From contig NZ_JABUMX010000006.1 in assembly GCF_013327855.1 (NCBI RefSeq), positions 124,001 to 188,000 of the forward strand: 64,000 nucleotides of DNA. The letters are read 5' to 3'. The stretch comes from Phyllobacterium pellucidum (lineage in GTDB: Bacteria > Pseudomonadota > Alphaproteobacteria > Rhizobiales > Rhizobiaceae). How positions within the stretch are numbered: the first letter of the stretch is position 1; every line of letters begins with the position of its first letter. Made by a program: the position numbers and the translations under genes. Shown here one piece after another: positions 7,976-16,645 of the stretch. A model generated the notes under the pieces. It saw only the letters and a program-made list of their open reading frames with translations. It made no database searches and was not told the origin of the DNA.

Positions 7976-8839
7976 ATGAAACTGCGCCTCCGCTCTCTTC
8001 CGCAATGGATTGCCGCATTATCATTGGCGGCATTCCTGGCGTCGCCCTCTACGGCGTTGGCGCAGGGGGCGGGGCTCGGTGCGGCCGGTGAACTTGTCGA
8101 TCCAGACGTTTTGCGGGTTTGCGCCGATCCCTCCGACATGCCGTTTTCCGACGAGAGCGGCAAAGGTTTTGAGAACAAGCTCGCGGAGCTCGTTGCGGCA
8201 AAGACCGGCCGCAAGTCGGTTGCCTATACCTGGTATCCGATGGCAACAGGTTTCGTTCGCAATACGTTGCGTGCGCATCGCTGCGATATCATCATGGGTT
8301 ACGCCCAGGGCGATGAACTCGTCCAGAACACCAACGCCTATTATCGATCGACCTACGTTCTGATCTATAAGAAGGGCGCCGGGCTTGATGGCGTGGACAG
8401 CATCGAGGATCCGAAGCTTGCCAACAAGAAGATCGGGGTGGTTGCCGGTACGCCGCCATCGGTAAATCTCGCCAAGGCAGGCTATATGCGCAACGTTCAT
8501 CCGTATCCGCTGATGGTCGATACGCGCCTCGCTCCGTCCATGGCCGAAGTCATGATCAAGGAACTGAAGAGCGGTGTCATCGATGTCGCCATTCTGTGGG
8601 GGCCAATGGCAGGCTACTATGCCAAGCAGATCGATCCCGATCTCGCCTTCGTGCCGCTCCTGAATGAGAAGTCGGGGCACATGGCATTCCGCATCACCAT
8701 GGGCGTGCGCCCGTCCGACCAGGAGTGGAAACGGACCCTGAATAAGGTGATCAGGGAAAACCAGGCGGAGATCAACAAAATCCTGCTCGATTACCAGGTT
8801 CCGTTGATCGATGAGAACAATAAGCCGGTGACGCAATAG
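7976..8839 (+). CDS. xoxJ: XoxJ/MoxJ-like periplasmic binding protein of the methanol dehydrogenase system
   Basis: Periplasmic-binding-protein-fold partner of XoxF, 287 residues. XoxJ relatives are thought to assist activation or assembly of the dehydrogenase rather than import a solute. It has a signal peptide (RSLPQWIAALSLAAFLA, cleavage near ALAQG). The family opening LRVCADPSDMPFS is clear, followed by YTWYPMATGFVRNTLRA, IIMGYAQGDE and VAILWGPMAGYYA. It starts one base after the xoxG stop. No ABC permease or ATPase accompanies it, which fits a non-transport role. Confidence 0.94.
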   Translation: MKLRLRSLPQWIAALSLAAFLASPSTALAQGAGLGAAGELVDPDVLRVCADPSDMPFSDESGKGFENKLAELVAAKTGRKSVAYTWYPMATGFVRNTLRAHRCDIIMGYAQGDELVQNTNAYYRSTYVLIYKKGAGLDGVDSIEDPKLANKKIGVVAGTPPSVNLAKAGYMRNVHPYPLMVDTRLAPSMAEVMIKELKSGVIDVAILWGPMAGYYAKQIDPDLAFVPLLNEKSGHMAFRITMGVRPSDQEWKRTLNKVIRENQAEINKILLDYQVPLIDENNKPVTQ

Positions 8840-8854
8840 GATGACGGAGGACGC

Positions 8855-9406
8855 TTGAAATTGCAGTGGAACCGGCTTGTGGCGGCAGCCGTTCTGATAG
8901 TGGCAGGGACAGGCTTTGCACTTGCCGCAGGAACGGTTCCCGAGCCCGACGGTTACAGGACTGAAGCCTACAGGGCGCCGACGCCGGCGACGCTGAAGGG
9001 CGCAAAGGTGATCACGACCGACGAGGCGGTCGAACTATGGAAGAGCAAGGACGCTGTTTTCGTCGATGTTCTTCCCCATGATCCGAAGCCAGCAGAATTG
9101 CCGGCTGGCACGATCTGGAAGGAAAAGATTCGAGAGGACATTCCAGGAAGCATCTGGCTTCCCAATGTCGGATATGGGGTCATTAACAAGGAGACAGAGG
9201 CCTATTTTCGCAAGGGGCTCAAATCTCGTCTGGGTGATGACGTGAACAAGAAGGTGATTTTCTACTGTATGGAGAACTGCTGGATGTCGTGGAATGCAGC
9301 CAAAAGGGCTGTCGAATGGGGATACACTTCGGTGATCTGGTTTCCCCTCGGCACCGACGGCTGGACCGCTGCCAAGCAGGCCACACAAAGAAATGAACCC
9401 TACTGA
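8855..9406 (+). CDS. PQQ-dependent catabolism-associated CxxCW protein, rhodanese-like
   Basis: Exported rhodanese-fold protein of the family named for its CxxCW motif, seen here as YCMENCWMSWNAAKR. It has a signal peptide (AAAVLIVAGTGFALAAG) and 183 residues. It starts with TTG at 8855 behind a strong GGAGGA. Members occur with PQQ dehydrogenases; the reaction is unknown, though the double-Cys active loop suggests thiol or persulfide chemistry. It lies between xoxJ and pqqA, in the same direction, 15 bases after xoxJ. Confidence 0.92.
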   Translation: MKLQWNRLVAAAVLIVAGTGFALAAGTVPEPDGYRTEAYRAPTPATLKGAKVITTDEAVELWKSKDAVFVDVLPHDPKPAELPAGTIWKEKIREDIPGSIWLPNVGYGVINKETEAYFRKGLKSRLGDDVNKKVIFYCMENCWMSWNAAKRAVEWGYTSVIWFPLGTDGWTAAKQATQRNEPY

Positions 9407-9483
9407 TTTCAATCCTGCGCCATTGTGGCGTATGATGCTGGAGAAAGATCGGGAATGATCTTTGATTTGAGAAGGAGGAAAGC

Positions 9484-9579
9484 ATGAAGAAAACCTGGAC
9501 AAAGCCAGTCATGTGCCAAGTTGCTGCCGGCATGGAACTTTCGCGTTACCTGCCAGCGGAACTGAAGGCCAAGAAATAA
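9484..9579 (+). CDS. pqqA: PQQ precursor peptide PqqA
   Basis: Ribosomal peptide that supplies the Glu and Tyr from which PQQ is built. The 31-codon frame has the family form: a Lys/Thr/Trp-rich start (MKKTWTKPVM), then the E-x3-Y core in MELSRYLPAEL, with E18 and Y22 as the crosslinked residues. A strong GAAGGAGGAAAG ribosome site precedes it. It stands first in the pqq cluster and is followed by a stable hairpin. Confidence 0.95.
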   Translation: MKKTWTKPVMCQVAAGMELSRYLPAELKAKK

Positions 9580-9592
9580 GCCACATACCTCT

Positions 9593-9621
9593 CGCCCCAC
9601 GCACATATCGAGCGTGGGGCG
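9593..9621 (+). terminator. Stable hairpin between pqqA and pqqB
   Basis: A perfect 10-bp stem (CGCCCCACGC at 9593-9602, GCGTGGGGCG at 9612-9621) with a nine-base loop starts 13 bases after pqqA. Only a weak T-rich tail follows (CCTTCTGGTTC). It most likely acts as a partial terminator or a 3' protector that raises pqqA mRNA over pqqBCDE. Confidence 0.75.
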
Positions 9622-9695
9622 GCCTTCTGGTTCAATCGTAAGCTGAAAGCACGTGCTAATGCCTTGCTGTTCGGCTGTGAGGATGCGTGCCTGCA

Positions 9696-10634
9696 ATGCG
9701 TTTGAAGATAATTGGTTCAGCGGCAGGTGGCGGGTTTCCGCAATGGAATTGCAACTATCGATTGAGCCGGGGTGCCCGGAGCGGCGATATCAATTTTCGC
9801 GCCCGAACCCAGTCCAGCCTCATTGCCAGTGCAAACGGCACGGATTGGGTGGTATTTAATGCGTCTCCGGATATCCGTGAGCAGATTGCCGCGACACCCG
9901 AGCTCCAGCCTGCTTCTGCAGGCCCATTGCGGTCTACACCAATCCGCGCGGTCGTTCTGACCAACGCCGACGTCGACCATATTGCCGGGCTTCTCAGCCT
10001 GCGCGAACGCGAGCCATTTGCGATCTACGCCTCCCAGCGAATCCTGGAAGTTCTCGCAAGCAATTCCATTTTCAACGTGCTCGATCCAGCGATCGTCAAG
10101 CGGCGCGAGCTTCTGCTCGATGAGCCTACGAAAATCGCTGACGCCAGCGGCAAGCCCACCGGTCTCGTTGTCGAGGCATTTGCCGTTCCAGGCAAAGTGG
10201 CGCTATTTCTCGAAGATCCAAGTTTGGCCGCGCAGGGTTTCGGCACCGAGACGGGCGACACGATCGGCCTTCGTATCTCGTCGTCGCAGACGCCACATGC
10301 AGCATTTTACGTTCCGGGCTGTGCAGCCGTGGACGCCAATCTGAAGCGCCGCCTGTCGAATGCCGATTGCCTGCTCTTTGACGGAACGCTTTTCACTGAT
10401 GACGAGATGATCACTGCAGGCGTCGGCTCCAAGACCGGCGCGCGGATGGGCCATGTGCACATTTCAGGGCCCTCCGGTTCGATCGATGCACTGAGCAATC
10501 TCGGGGTCAAGCGGCGGATCTATGTCCACATCAACAATACCAACCCGATCCTGGATGAAGCATCGGCGGAGCGCGCCGCGGTCGGGGAGGCGGGATGGGA
10601 AGTCGCCCATGACGGCATGGAGGTAAGGCTTTGA
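9696..10634 (+). CDS. pqqB: PqqB, PQQ biosynthesis hydroxylase of the metallo-beta-lactamase fold
   Basis: PqqB hydroxylates the tyrosine of the PqqA-derived precursor. The canonical opening MRLKIIGSAAGGGFPQWNC is present. The metal site TNADVDHIAGLL and the zinc-knuckle-type Cys in QWNCNY are visible, as is GHVHISG near the end. The length of 312 residues is typical (~305). ATG 9696 gives the family N-terminus. A GTG at 9687 would add three residues and has a closer GAGGA, so it cannot be excluded. The stop overlaps the pqqC start (TTGA). Confidence 0.96.
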   Translation: MRLKIIGSAAGGGFPQWNCNYRLSRGARSGDINFRARTQSSLIASANGTDWVVFNASPDIREQIAATPELQPASAGPLRSTPIRAVVLTNADVDHIAGLLSLREREPFAIYASQRILEVLASNSIFNVLDPAIVKRRELLLDEPTKIADASGKPTGLVVEAFAVPGKVALFLEDPSLAAQGFGTETGDTIGLRISSSQTPHAAFYVPGCAAVDANLKRRLSNADCLLFDGTLFTDDEMITAGVGSKTGARMGHVHISGPSGSIDALSNLGVKRRIYVHINNTNPILDEASAERAAVGEAGWEVAHDGMEVRL

Positions 10635-11386
10635 GCGATTTCAGCAATGCGGCGGGAAGCGGCCTTTCGCCGGCGGAACTTGAGAACGTTCTGCGCGAAG
10701 TGGGGGCGGTCCGCTATCACAATCGCCATCCCTATCATCACCAGATGACCAGCGGAGCGCTGACCAAGGCGCAGATGCAGGCCTGGGCGCTCAATCGCTA
10801 TTGTTATCAGTCGGTGATTCCGCGCAAGGATGCCATGATCATCGCACGCGCCGAGGACCCGGAATTCCGCGCCGAGTGGCGCAAGCGGATCGAAGACCAT
10901 GACGGAAGTGATGGCTGGAACGGCGGAATTGCCCGGTGGCTGAAACTCGCAACGGGGCTAGGCCTCGATGCTGACGCCGTCAAAAGCGAGAAGCTGGCGC
11001 TGCCTGCGACGCGCTTTGCAGTCGGCGCCTATCTCTCGTTCTGCACCAACCGCACGCTGCTCGAGGCGGTGGCATCGTCGCTCACCGAACTCTTCTCGCC
11101 GGTCATAATCGGCGAGCGCGTTCCGGCGATGCTGGCGAAATACGATTATGTTACGCCGGAGATTCTGGCCTATTTCGACAAACGTCCGACCCAGGCATCG
11201 CGCGATTCCGACTTTGCCCTTGCCTATGTCATGAAACATGCAGACACGGCCGAGAAGCAGCAGGCGGTTATCGATGCGCTGGTTTTCAAGTGCGACGTCC
11301 TTTGGGCGATGCTCGATGCGCTGGCGCATGCCTATGGCGAAGCGGGCCACGTTCCGCCAGGCGCCTTCGATCCGGAGTTAACATGA
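10631..11386 (+). CDS. pqqC: PqqC, pyrroloquinoline-quinone synthase
   Basis: Cofactorless oxidase that performs the last ring closure and eight-electron oxidation to PQQ in the cytoplasm. The 251 residues match the usual ~250. Family segments are RYHNRHPYHHQMTSGAL near the N-terminus, NRYCYQSVIPRKDA, and the HDGSDGWNGGIARWL region. The start is TTG 10631, overlapping the pqqB stop; no other in-frame start precedes the conserved helix. It ends in an ATGA overlap with pqqD. Confidence 0.97.
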   Translation: MSDFSNAAGSGLSPAELENVLREVGAVRYHNRHPYHHQMTSGALTKAQMQAWALNRYCYQSVIPRKDAMIIARAEDPEFRAEWRKRIEDHDGSDGWNGGIARWLKLATGLGLDADAVKSEKLALPATRFAVGAYLSFCTNRTLLEAVASSLTELFSPVIIGERVPAMLAKYDYVTPEILAYFDKRPTQASRDSDFALAYVMKHADTAEKQQAVIDALVFKCDVLWAMLDALAHAYGEAGHVPPGAFDPELT

Positions 11387-11682
11387 TCGAAACCGCCCGT
11401 GCCCGTTCGCTCGTGTCGATGCAATCGAAACCGATCCTGAAGCGGCATGTCCGTCTGCAATATGATAGAGTGCGTGAAGCATGGGCCCTCCTGTCGCCAG
11501 AGCGCGTGTTCTGGCCCAATGAGGTCAGTCTTGATATCTTGCGTCTATGCGATGGGCGGCAGACCGTGGCTGAAATGATTGCCTCGCTCGGCGACCAATA
11601 TGGAGCGGACGAAGCGGAAATTGCGCCGGATGTGACCGGCTTTCTGCAGGAATGGTCCGACAAATTTCTGGTGACGTTATGA
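11383..11682 (+). CDS. pqqD: PqqD, PqqA peptide chaperone
   Basis: A 99-residue RiPP recognition element that binds PqqA and presents it to PqqE. The family pattern KPILKRHVRLQYDRVREAW...LLSPERVF...DILRLCDG is complete. It overlaps both neighbours by four bases (ATGA), so stoichiometric translation with PqqC and PqqE is likely. Confidence 0.96.
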   Translation: MIETARARSLVSMQSKPILKRHVRLQYDRVREAWALLSPERVFWPNEVSLDILRLCDGRQTVAEMIASLGDQYGADEAEIAPDVTGFLQEWSDKFLVTL

Positions 11683-12803
11683 CGGAACCTGTCTTACCCC
11701 CGATCGGCATGCTGGCGGAATTGACGCATCGCTGCCCGCTGCAATGCGCCTATTGTTCCAACCCCGCTGAATTGCTCAAGGCCAATCGCGAGATGGACAC
11801 GCAGGGCTGGGTCTCGCTCTTTGAACAGGCGGCCGATCTCGGTGTGCTGCAGGTGCATCTTTCGGGCGGCGAGCCGACCCTGCGCGCTGACCTCGTTGAC
11901 CTCATCGCGTGCCTTGCGCGGCGCGGCGTCTATACGAACCTTATCACAGCGGGTGTCGGCATTGCTGAGGGCCGCATCGAGTCCTTTGCTGAAGCGGGAC
12001 TTGATCATGTCCAGCTGAGTTTCCAGGGAGCGTTTGCAGCGACGACCGAAAAGATCGGCAATGCGCGCGGCGCACACGAAAAGAAACTGGAGACGGCGCG
12101 ACGCATTCGCGCCGCCGGCCTGCCGCTGACCATCAATGCGCCGATCCATCGGCACAATATGGAAGAGGTGCCCGACTTCATCGATCTCGCACTCTCACTT
12201 GGTGCCGAGCGGCTCGAAATCGCCAATGTGCAATATGCGGGCTGGGCGTTGCTCAACCGCAATGCCCTGATGCCGCAGCGGGAAGCCGTCGAACGCCAGG
12301 TCGAAGTGGTCGAGGCAGCGCAGGAGCGGTTACGGGGCATCATGACCATCGATTTTGTCACACCCGATTACTTTGCCATCTATCCAAAGCCCTGCATGGG
12401 CGGGTGGGCCCGCGACGCCTTCATGGTAGCGCCTGACGGCACTGTGCTTCCCTGCCACGCCGCCGCTACCATCAAAACCCTGCATTTCGAACGTTTCGGC
12501 GATTGGACTCTAAGCCGCATCTGGCATGAGTCCTCAGCTTTCAATGCTTTCCGTGGTACCGATTGGATGCAGGAGCCGTGCCGGAGCTGCGAGCGGCGCG
12601 AGATCGATTGGGGCGGCTGCCGCTGCCAGGCGCTGGCCATTGCCGGCGATGCCGCCGCCACCGATCCAGCCTGCATCAAATCCCCGCTGCACGCGCGCAT
12701 GGGCGCGCTCATCAACGAAGCGGCCGGAGCCAGCACTTCGGCGAATGGCGCCGAAACATTCACCTATCGGCGGATCGGGCGGGTCACGGAGCCTACGGCT
12801 TGA
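11679..12803 (+). CDS. pqqE: PqqE, radical SAM PqqA Glu-Tyr crosslinking enzyme
   Basis: Radical SAM enzyme that forms the C-C bond between Glu and Tyr of PqqA. The SAM cluster cysteines are C19, C23 and C26 (RCPLQCAYC). The SPASM-type auxiliary cluster cysteines appear in FYPKPC-like, LPCHAAA and CRSCERREIDWGGCRCQA segments. The length of 374 residues is normal. It starts inside the pqqD stop. Its last 11 bases overlap the tail of the convergent lut-like gene. Confidence 0.97.
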   Translation: MTEPVLPPIGMLAELTHRCPLQCAYCSNPAELLKANREMDTQGWVSLFEQAADLGVLQVHLSGGEPTLRADLVDLIACLARRGVYTNLITAGVGIAEGRIESFAEAGLDHVQLSFQGAFAATTEKIGNARGAHEKKLETARRIRAAGLPLTINAPIHRHNMEEVPDFIDLALSLGAERLEIANVQYAGWALLNRNALMPQREAVERQVEVVEAAQERLRGIMTIDFVTPDYFAIYPKPCMGGWARDAFMVAPDGTVLPCHAAATIKTLHFERFGDWTLSRIWHESSAFNAFRGTDWMQEPCRSCERREIDWGGCRCQALAIAGDAAATDPACIKSPLHARMGALINEAAGASTSANGAETFTYRRIGRVTEPTA

Positions 12804-13425
12804 CCAGCGACTGGCTGATCGTCTTCGCCAAACCGTAAAGGCGCTGCTCGATGATCGTCGGAACCTCACAGACATAGGTCAGGGATTGGACGCGCTCGTC
12901 GAAAATGCGCGTCTCCCATTTCAGACGCTCGTCCTGCCGGTCCAGTTCTTCCGGATCCGCATCGGGCTTGGCGCGCATGGCATCGACAAGGGCGGCTTCC
13001 TTACGCAGGTCCTCCGCCATGTCGCGCTGGCGCATGGCGTAGCGTGAAATACCGGTCATCACCTGTTGGCGCTCGCGGCTGAGCGTGTCGAAGACCCCCT
13101 GAAAAACCTGAAAGAGCTTGTCGTTGGCCTGGTCTTTGGGAAGTCCGGCGGCAAATTCCGTTATCTGTTTCTGTGCCGCGTCGAGCGGGTTGCGGCGGGC
13201 AGCAATCTCGCTGACCAGATCATCGATCTTGGGATCGTTGCCCCAGTCGCTGGCTGTTTCGGGAATTTGCGGTCCGTTCCAGACCTGCCCGACCGAAATT
13301 TCCGGCACTTTGCGCTGGATGCAGGGCCAGTCCGGATCGTTGCTCGCCGCCGCATAAGCGGGAAGCGTAGCAAAAAAGGGAAGAAGCGTTGCCGAAATCA
13401 GGGCAATATTGCGCGCTTGTCTCAC
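12793..13425 (-). CDS. Exported protein of unknown function, last gene of the lut-like transporter set
   Basis: This is a 210-residue protein with a signal peptide (NIALISATLLPFFATLPAYA). The mature part begins DPDWPCIQRKVPEISVGQVW and is otherwise helical and charged, with a second Cys in TYVCEVP. A GTG start at 13425 follows GGAGGGAGG. Proteins of this shape accompany PQQ-linked ABC transporters and the lanthanide uptake (lut) cluster of methylotrophs, where one member is an exported protein of unknown role. Its frame overlaps the permease stop by four bases. Function unproven. Confidence 0.75.
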   Translation of the reverse strand: MRQARNIALISATLLPFFATLPAYAAASNDPDWPCIQRKVPEISVGQVWNGPQIPETASDWGNDPKIDDLVSEIAARRNPLDAAQKQITEFAAGLPKDQANDKLFQVFQGVFDTLSRERQQVMTGISRYAMRQRDMAEDLRKEAALVDAMRAKPDADPEELDRQDERLKWETRIFDERVQSLTYVCEVPTIIEQRLYGLAKTISQSLVKP

Positions 13426-14288
13426 GTATTTCCTCCCTCCTGCTTGCGAATGGTGAGACCCCTCGAAGGGTCGTAGGCAATGATGGCGCCGGTCATGAAG
13501 GCAAGCGTAAAGCCGCATACGACGGCAAGCGAAGTCCATTCGACCTGACCATAGAAGGCAAACCGGATCAATTCCACGGCATAGGTAAACGGATTGAGCT
13601 GGCAGATTTTGTAAAGCAGCGGGCTTGCCTCCTGCACGCGCCACAGCGGATAGAGCGCCGACGAGGCGAAATACATCGGGAAGATCACGAAGTTCATGAT
13701 CCCGGCGAAGTTTTCGAGCTGCTTCACCACCGAAGAGAGCAGCATGCCAAGCGCGCCGAGCATCATGCCGGCAAGGAAGAGGGCGGGGAGGGTCAGGAGA
13801 TAGCCAATGGGCGGCGCTTTGACACCCCAGAACCATGCAATGAACAGGAAGGCATAGACCTGGGTGATCGAAACGGCGACACCGGCCAGGAGCTTCGCTA
13901 CCAGCAGGAACCAGCGCGGAAACGGGCTGACGAGGAGCGTGCGCATGTTTCCCATCTCGCGGTCATAGACCATGGACAAGGATGATTGCATGCCACTGAA
14001 CAAAAGGATCATGCCGCACAGGCCGGGGGTGATATAGACCTCATAGAGCACATAGGTCTGATAGGGCGGGATGATCGAGACACCGAGGACCTGGCGAAAG
14101 CCAGCCGCGAAGATGAAGAGCCAAAGCAGGGGCCTAACCAGCGAGGAAATGAACCGCTCGCGCTGGTTGAGATAGCGGAGGCCCTCACGGATAAGAATGC
14201 CCTTGAGGCAGACAAGATATTGCATCAGGCCGAAGCGTTTGCGCGCCGAGGACCGGGGAAGTGGTACGTTTCCGGCAATGTCCGTCAT
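13422..14288 (-). CDS. lutF: ABC-2 type permease of the PQQ-alcohol-dehydrogenase-linked (lut-like) transporter
   Basis: Inner-membrane component with six predicted membrane segments (starts of the first two: LLWLFIFAAGF and ITPGLCGMILLF), typical of ABC-2 exporters or importers. It has 288 residues. The ATPase gene stop overlaps its ATG by four bases. In Methylorubrum the equivalent gene set (lutA-lutH) is needed for lanthanide uptake, which is the basis of the symbol; the assignment here rests on gene content and order, not experiment. Confidence 0.83.
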   Translation of the reverse strand: MTDIAGNVPLPRSSARKRFGLMQYLVCLKGILIREGLRYLNQRERFISSLVRPLLWLFIFAAGFRQVLGVSIIPPYQTYVLYEVYITPGLCGMILLFSGMQSSLSMVYDREMGNMRTLLVSPFPRWFLLVAKLLAGVAVSITQVYAFLFIAWFWGVKAPPIGYLLTLPALFLAGMMLGALGMLLSSVVKQLENFAGIMNFVIFPMYFASSALYPLWRVQEASPLLYKICQLNPFTYAVELIRFAFYGQVEWTSLAVVCGFTLAFMTGAIIAYDPSRGLTIRKQEGGNT

Positions 14289-15091
14289 GGTTTCTGCCCT
14301 GGGGTTAACGCCACGATGCCCGTAAGCCGCGAAAATGCTTCGTTGATCGTCTCGGCGCCCGCGCGTTTGATGACGTCGTGCACGGGGCCATTGGCGATGA
14401 GCTTGCCCCGATCGAGCACGATCACTTGGTCGGCATGGCTAACCTCGTCGATGAGATGGGTCGCCCAGAGTACGCTGATGCCCTCGTTCTGGACGAGCTT
14501 GCGGATGTCGGAGAGGATCGTTGCGCGTGACTTGATGTCGAGCCCGACCGTCGCTTCGTCGAGCAGCAGCAGCGACGGCTGGTGCAAAAGCGCGCGTATG
14601 ATTTCGACGCGGCGAATCTGGCCGCCGGAAAGGCTGCGCGCCTTCTCGTGCAGGCGGTCGCTCATGTCTATCGACATCAGGAGTTCATTGATGCGCTGGT
14701 TTGCCTGCCGCGAGCCAATGCCGTGGAGCGAGGCGTGGTAGGCGAGGTTCTGGTGTACGGAAAGGTCGAGATCGAGCGTTCGCGCCTGGAAAACAATTCC
14801 CAGGCGCCGAAGCGCGTCGCCGGACTTGCGGTTTATATCGTGCCCGAAGACATGAATATTCCCTTGCCGCGTGGCAAAGAGGTGGCTGATCAATGAGAAC
14901 AGCGTCGTCTTGCCCGCTCCATTCAAACCCAAAAGAACGGCAAAACGTCCGGGCGCAATCGAGAATGATATGTCATCCAGCGCTTGTCGTTTGCCATAGG
15001 CGTAACTCACCGAAGTCAATTGCAATGCGGGAACGTCTGCTTCCGGCAAAGTCCTGCCTTCGATATTTCTCAGTCCGGCATTTGTACCCAT
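14285..15091 (-). CDS. lutE: ABC ATP-binding protein of the lut-like transporter
   Basis: Cytoplasmic ATPase with Walker A GLNGAGKTT, Q-loop VFQARTLDLD, signature LSGGQIRRVEI, Walker B LLLLDEATVGLD and switch His in WATHLIDEV. The length from ATG 15091 is 268 residues. That ATG has GGTGGAG upstream; a GTG at 15124 directly abutting the previous stop would add 11 residues. ABC-2 pairing with the next gene is standard. The family is the one named for PQQ-dependent alcohol dehydrogenase systems. Confidence 0.87.
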   Translation of the reverse strand: MGTNAGLRNIEGRTLPEADVPALQLTSVSYAYGKRQALDDISFSIAPGRFAVLLGLNGAGKTTLFSLISHLFATRQGNIHVFGHDINRKSGDALRRLGIVFQARTLDLDLSVHQNLAYHASLHGIGSRQANQRINELLMSIDMSDRLHEKARSLSGGQIRRVEIIRALLHQPSLLLLDEATVGLDIKSRATILSDIRKLVQNEGISVLWATHLIDEVSHADQVIVLDRGKLIANGPVHDVIKRAGAETINEAFSRLTGIVALTPGQKP

Positions 15092-15124
15092 TGAGCTCCA
15101 CCCTGGTACCGTATGCGGTATCAC

Positions 15125-15619
15125 TTATTTGACGGTAATCTTACCCTTCATTCCCTTGTCGGCAAGGTCGGGAACCGACCATGTGTATTCGCCCGGGCGA
15201 ACCGCGGTGAATTGAACATTGATCGTGCCGGGTGAATCGAATTCGAGCCAGGCGGGCGCCCCGTTCATGTGCACCTCGAGCTCGTTGATGACGATCTGGT
15301 TCATCCAGACGTTGCGGAAAAGGTCGGTAAAGAACTTGTATTCGAAACCGGCGGCCGAGGTGATCTTCCAGCGGTAGCCTTGTCCGGCGACAAGCTCGAA
15401 ATCCTTCTGATTGACGGCGAAGTCGTCGGTCTTGGAGCCAAGAATGAGTTCCGGGAGGTTCTTGCTCGCACGCGTGACCGCCGGTGCCTTGGTTTGTGCT
15501 TCGGCCTTCGGCTTCGGTGCCGCCTGATCGTCGTCGTCATCATCGGCCTGGGCAAATGCCGTTTGGGCGGCCATAATGCTCAGGAATGTCGCGAGGGCGA
15601 CCGTCTTGAAATTTCTCAT
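15125..15619 (-). CDS. Periplasmic protein with hexa-aspartate segment, lut-like cluster
   Basis: A 164-residue secreted protein. After the signal peptide (cleavage near TAFAQA) comes a run of six Asp, then an Ala/Pro/Lys linker to residue ~55. A beta-rich cupredoxin-like domain follows (ELILGSKTDDFAVNQKDFEL, GYRWKITSAAG, LEFDSPGTINVQFTAV, YTWSVPD). I see no Cys or complete copper ligand set. The acidic run is a plausible hard-metal-binding segment, which would suit lanthanide handling; this is inference. ATG 15619 is chosen for its GGGAGGAAAA site. Confidence 0.75.
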   Translation of the reverse strand: MRNFKTVALATFLSIMAAQTAFAQADDDDDDQAAPKPKAEAQTKAPAVTRASKNLPELILGSKTDDFAVNQKDFELVAGQGYRWKITSAAGFEYKFFTDLFRNVWMNQIVINELEVHMNGAPAWLEFDSPGTINVQFTAVRPGEYTWSVPDLADKGMKGKITVK

Positions 15620-15652
15620 GCTTTTCCTCCCTTGATATGCGTCATTCATTGG

Positions 15653-16627
15653 TCAGTTCGGCGCCACCACGACACCCCAGGGCAGTTGCCCGACGGTAAC
15701 GGACTTTATCGGCTCGTCCGTGGCCGTATCGATGAAGGTGATGTCATTCGAAAGCCCGTTGGTGCTGATGATGTTCTTGCCATCCGGTGTGAAGGCGAGC
15801 TGCCATACGCGTTGCCCGACGAGGATGTATTTCTCCACCTCGTAGGTCTCGGCATTGACGACCGCGACGCGGTTGGCCGGTCCGAGAGCGACATAGGCCT
15901 TCTTGCCGTCGGCGGTGATGCGAATGCCGACGGGCTGGATCTGTTCCGACCGCAGCCCCTGGATCTCGAACGTGATCTTGTGGGTCACTTCGCGCTTGGC
16001 GTTGTCGATAACCGACACGGTGCCGCCGACTTCGGCTGACACCCAGACCTCGGAACCGTCAGGTTTGAACTGGGCAAAGCGCGGGCGGGAGTCGACAAGG
16101 ACATTGTCGGTGATTTCGTGGGTGTCGGTATTGATGAAATGCGCCATGTTGGTCGTTTCCGACGTGTTGACGATGGTCTTGCCGTCAGGGCTGACACCCA
16201 TGCCTTCCGGCTCAACCCCGACCGGTATCTCGGCGATGACATTCTTGCTCTCGATATCGATAACGGTGACGAGATTGTCGTCTTCATTGGCAATGTAGAG
16301 CTTCTTGCCGTCAGGCGAGAGCACGAAAAGTTCGGGATCAGGGCCGGAGGGAAGCGATCCTACGATCTCGCCGGAGGCGGTATCGATGATCTCCACCGTA
16401 TCGTCGTCGCTGGCGCAGACGTAGACGAATTTACCGTCCTGCGAGATGGTAATTCCCCGCGGCCTCTGTCCGACTTCGAGCGTCTTGACGACTTCCATTG
16501 ATTTCGAATCGACGACGGTGACCGTGTTGTCTTTCTCGTTCGACACGTACACCATATTCGCAAGGCTTGGGCCCGCAAGAAATGGCAGAGCCGCAGTCGC
16601 GGCGAGCAGGCGTAAGGTCCGTCGCAT
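15653..16627 (-). CDS. PQQ-dependent catabolism-associated YVTN beta-propeller protein
   Basis: Exported seven-bladed propeller of 324 residues. The signal peptide ends near PSLANM. Repeats of about 40 residues begin with VYVSNEKDNTVTVVD, FVYVCASDDDTVEIID, LYIANEDDNLVTVID, and later VAVVNAETYEVEKY and ITFIDTATDEP. Relatives are encoded with PQQ dehydrogenases and lanthanide transport genes; a binding or scaffold role in the periplasm is likely but unproven. GGGAGGACTG precedes the ATG. It lies between the binding-protein gene and the hexa-Asp gene. Confidence 0.88.
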   Translation of the reverse strand: MRRTLRLLAATAALPFLAGPSLANMVYVSNEKDNTVTVVDSKSMEVVKTLEVGQRPRGITISQDGKFVYVCASDDDTVEIIDTASGEIVGSLPSGPDPELFVLSPDGKKLYIANEDDNLVTVIDIESKNVIAEIPVGVEPEGMGVSPDGKTIVNTSETTNMAHFINTDTHEITDNVLVDSRPRFAQFKPDGSEVWVSAEVGGTVSVIDNAKREVTHKITFEIQGLRSEQIQPVGIRITADGKKAYVALGPANRVAVVNAETYEVEKYILVGQRVWQLAFTPDGKNIISTNGLSNDITFIDTATDEPIKSVTVGQLPWGVVVAPN

Positions 16628-16645
16628 TCAGTCCTCCCAGTATTT

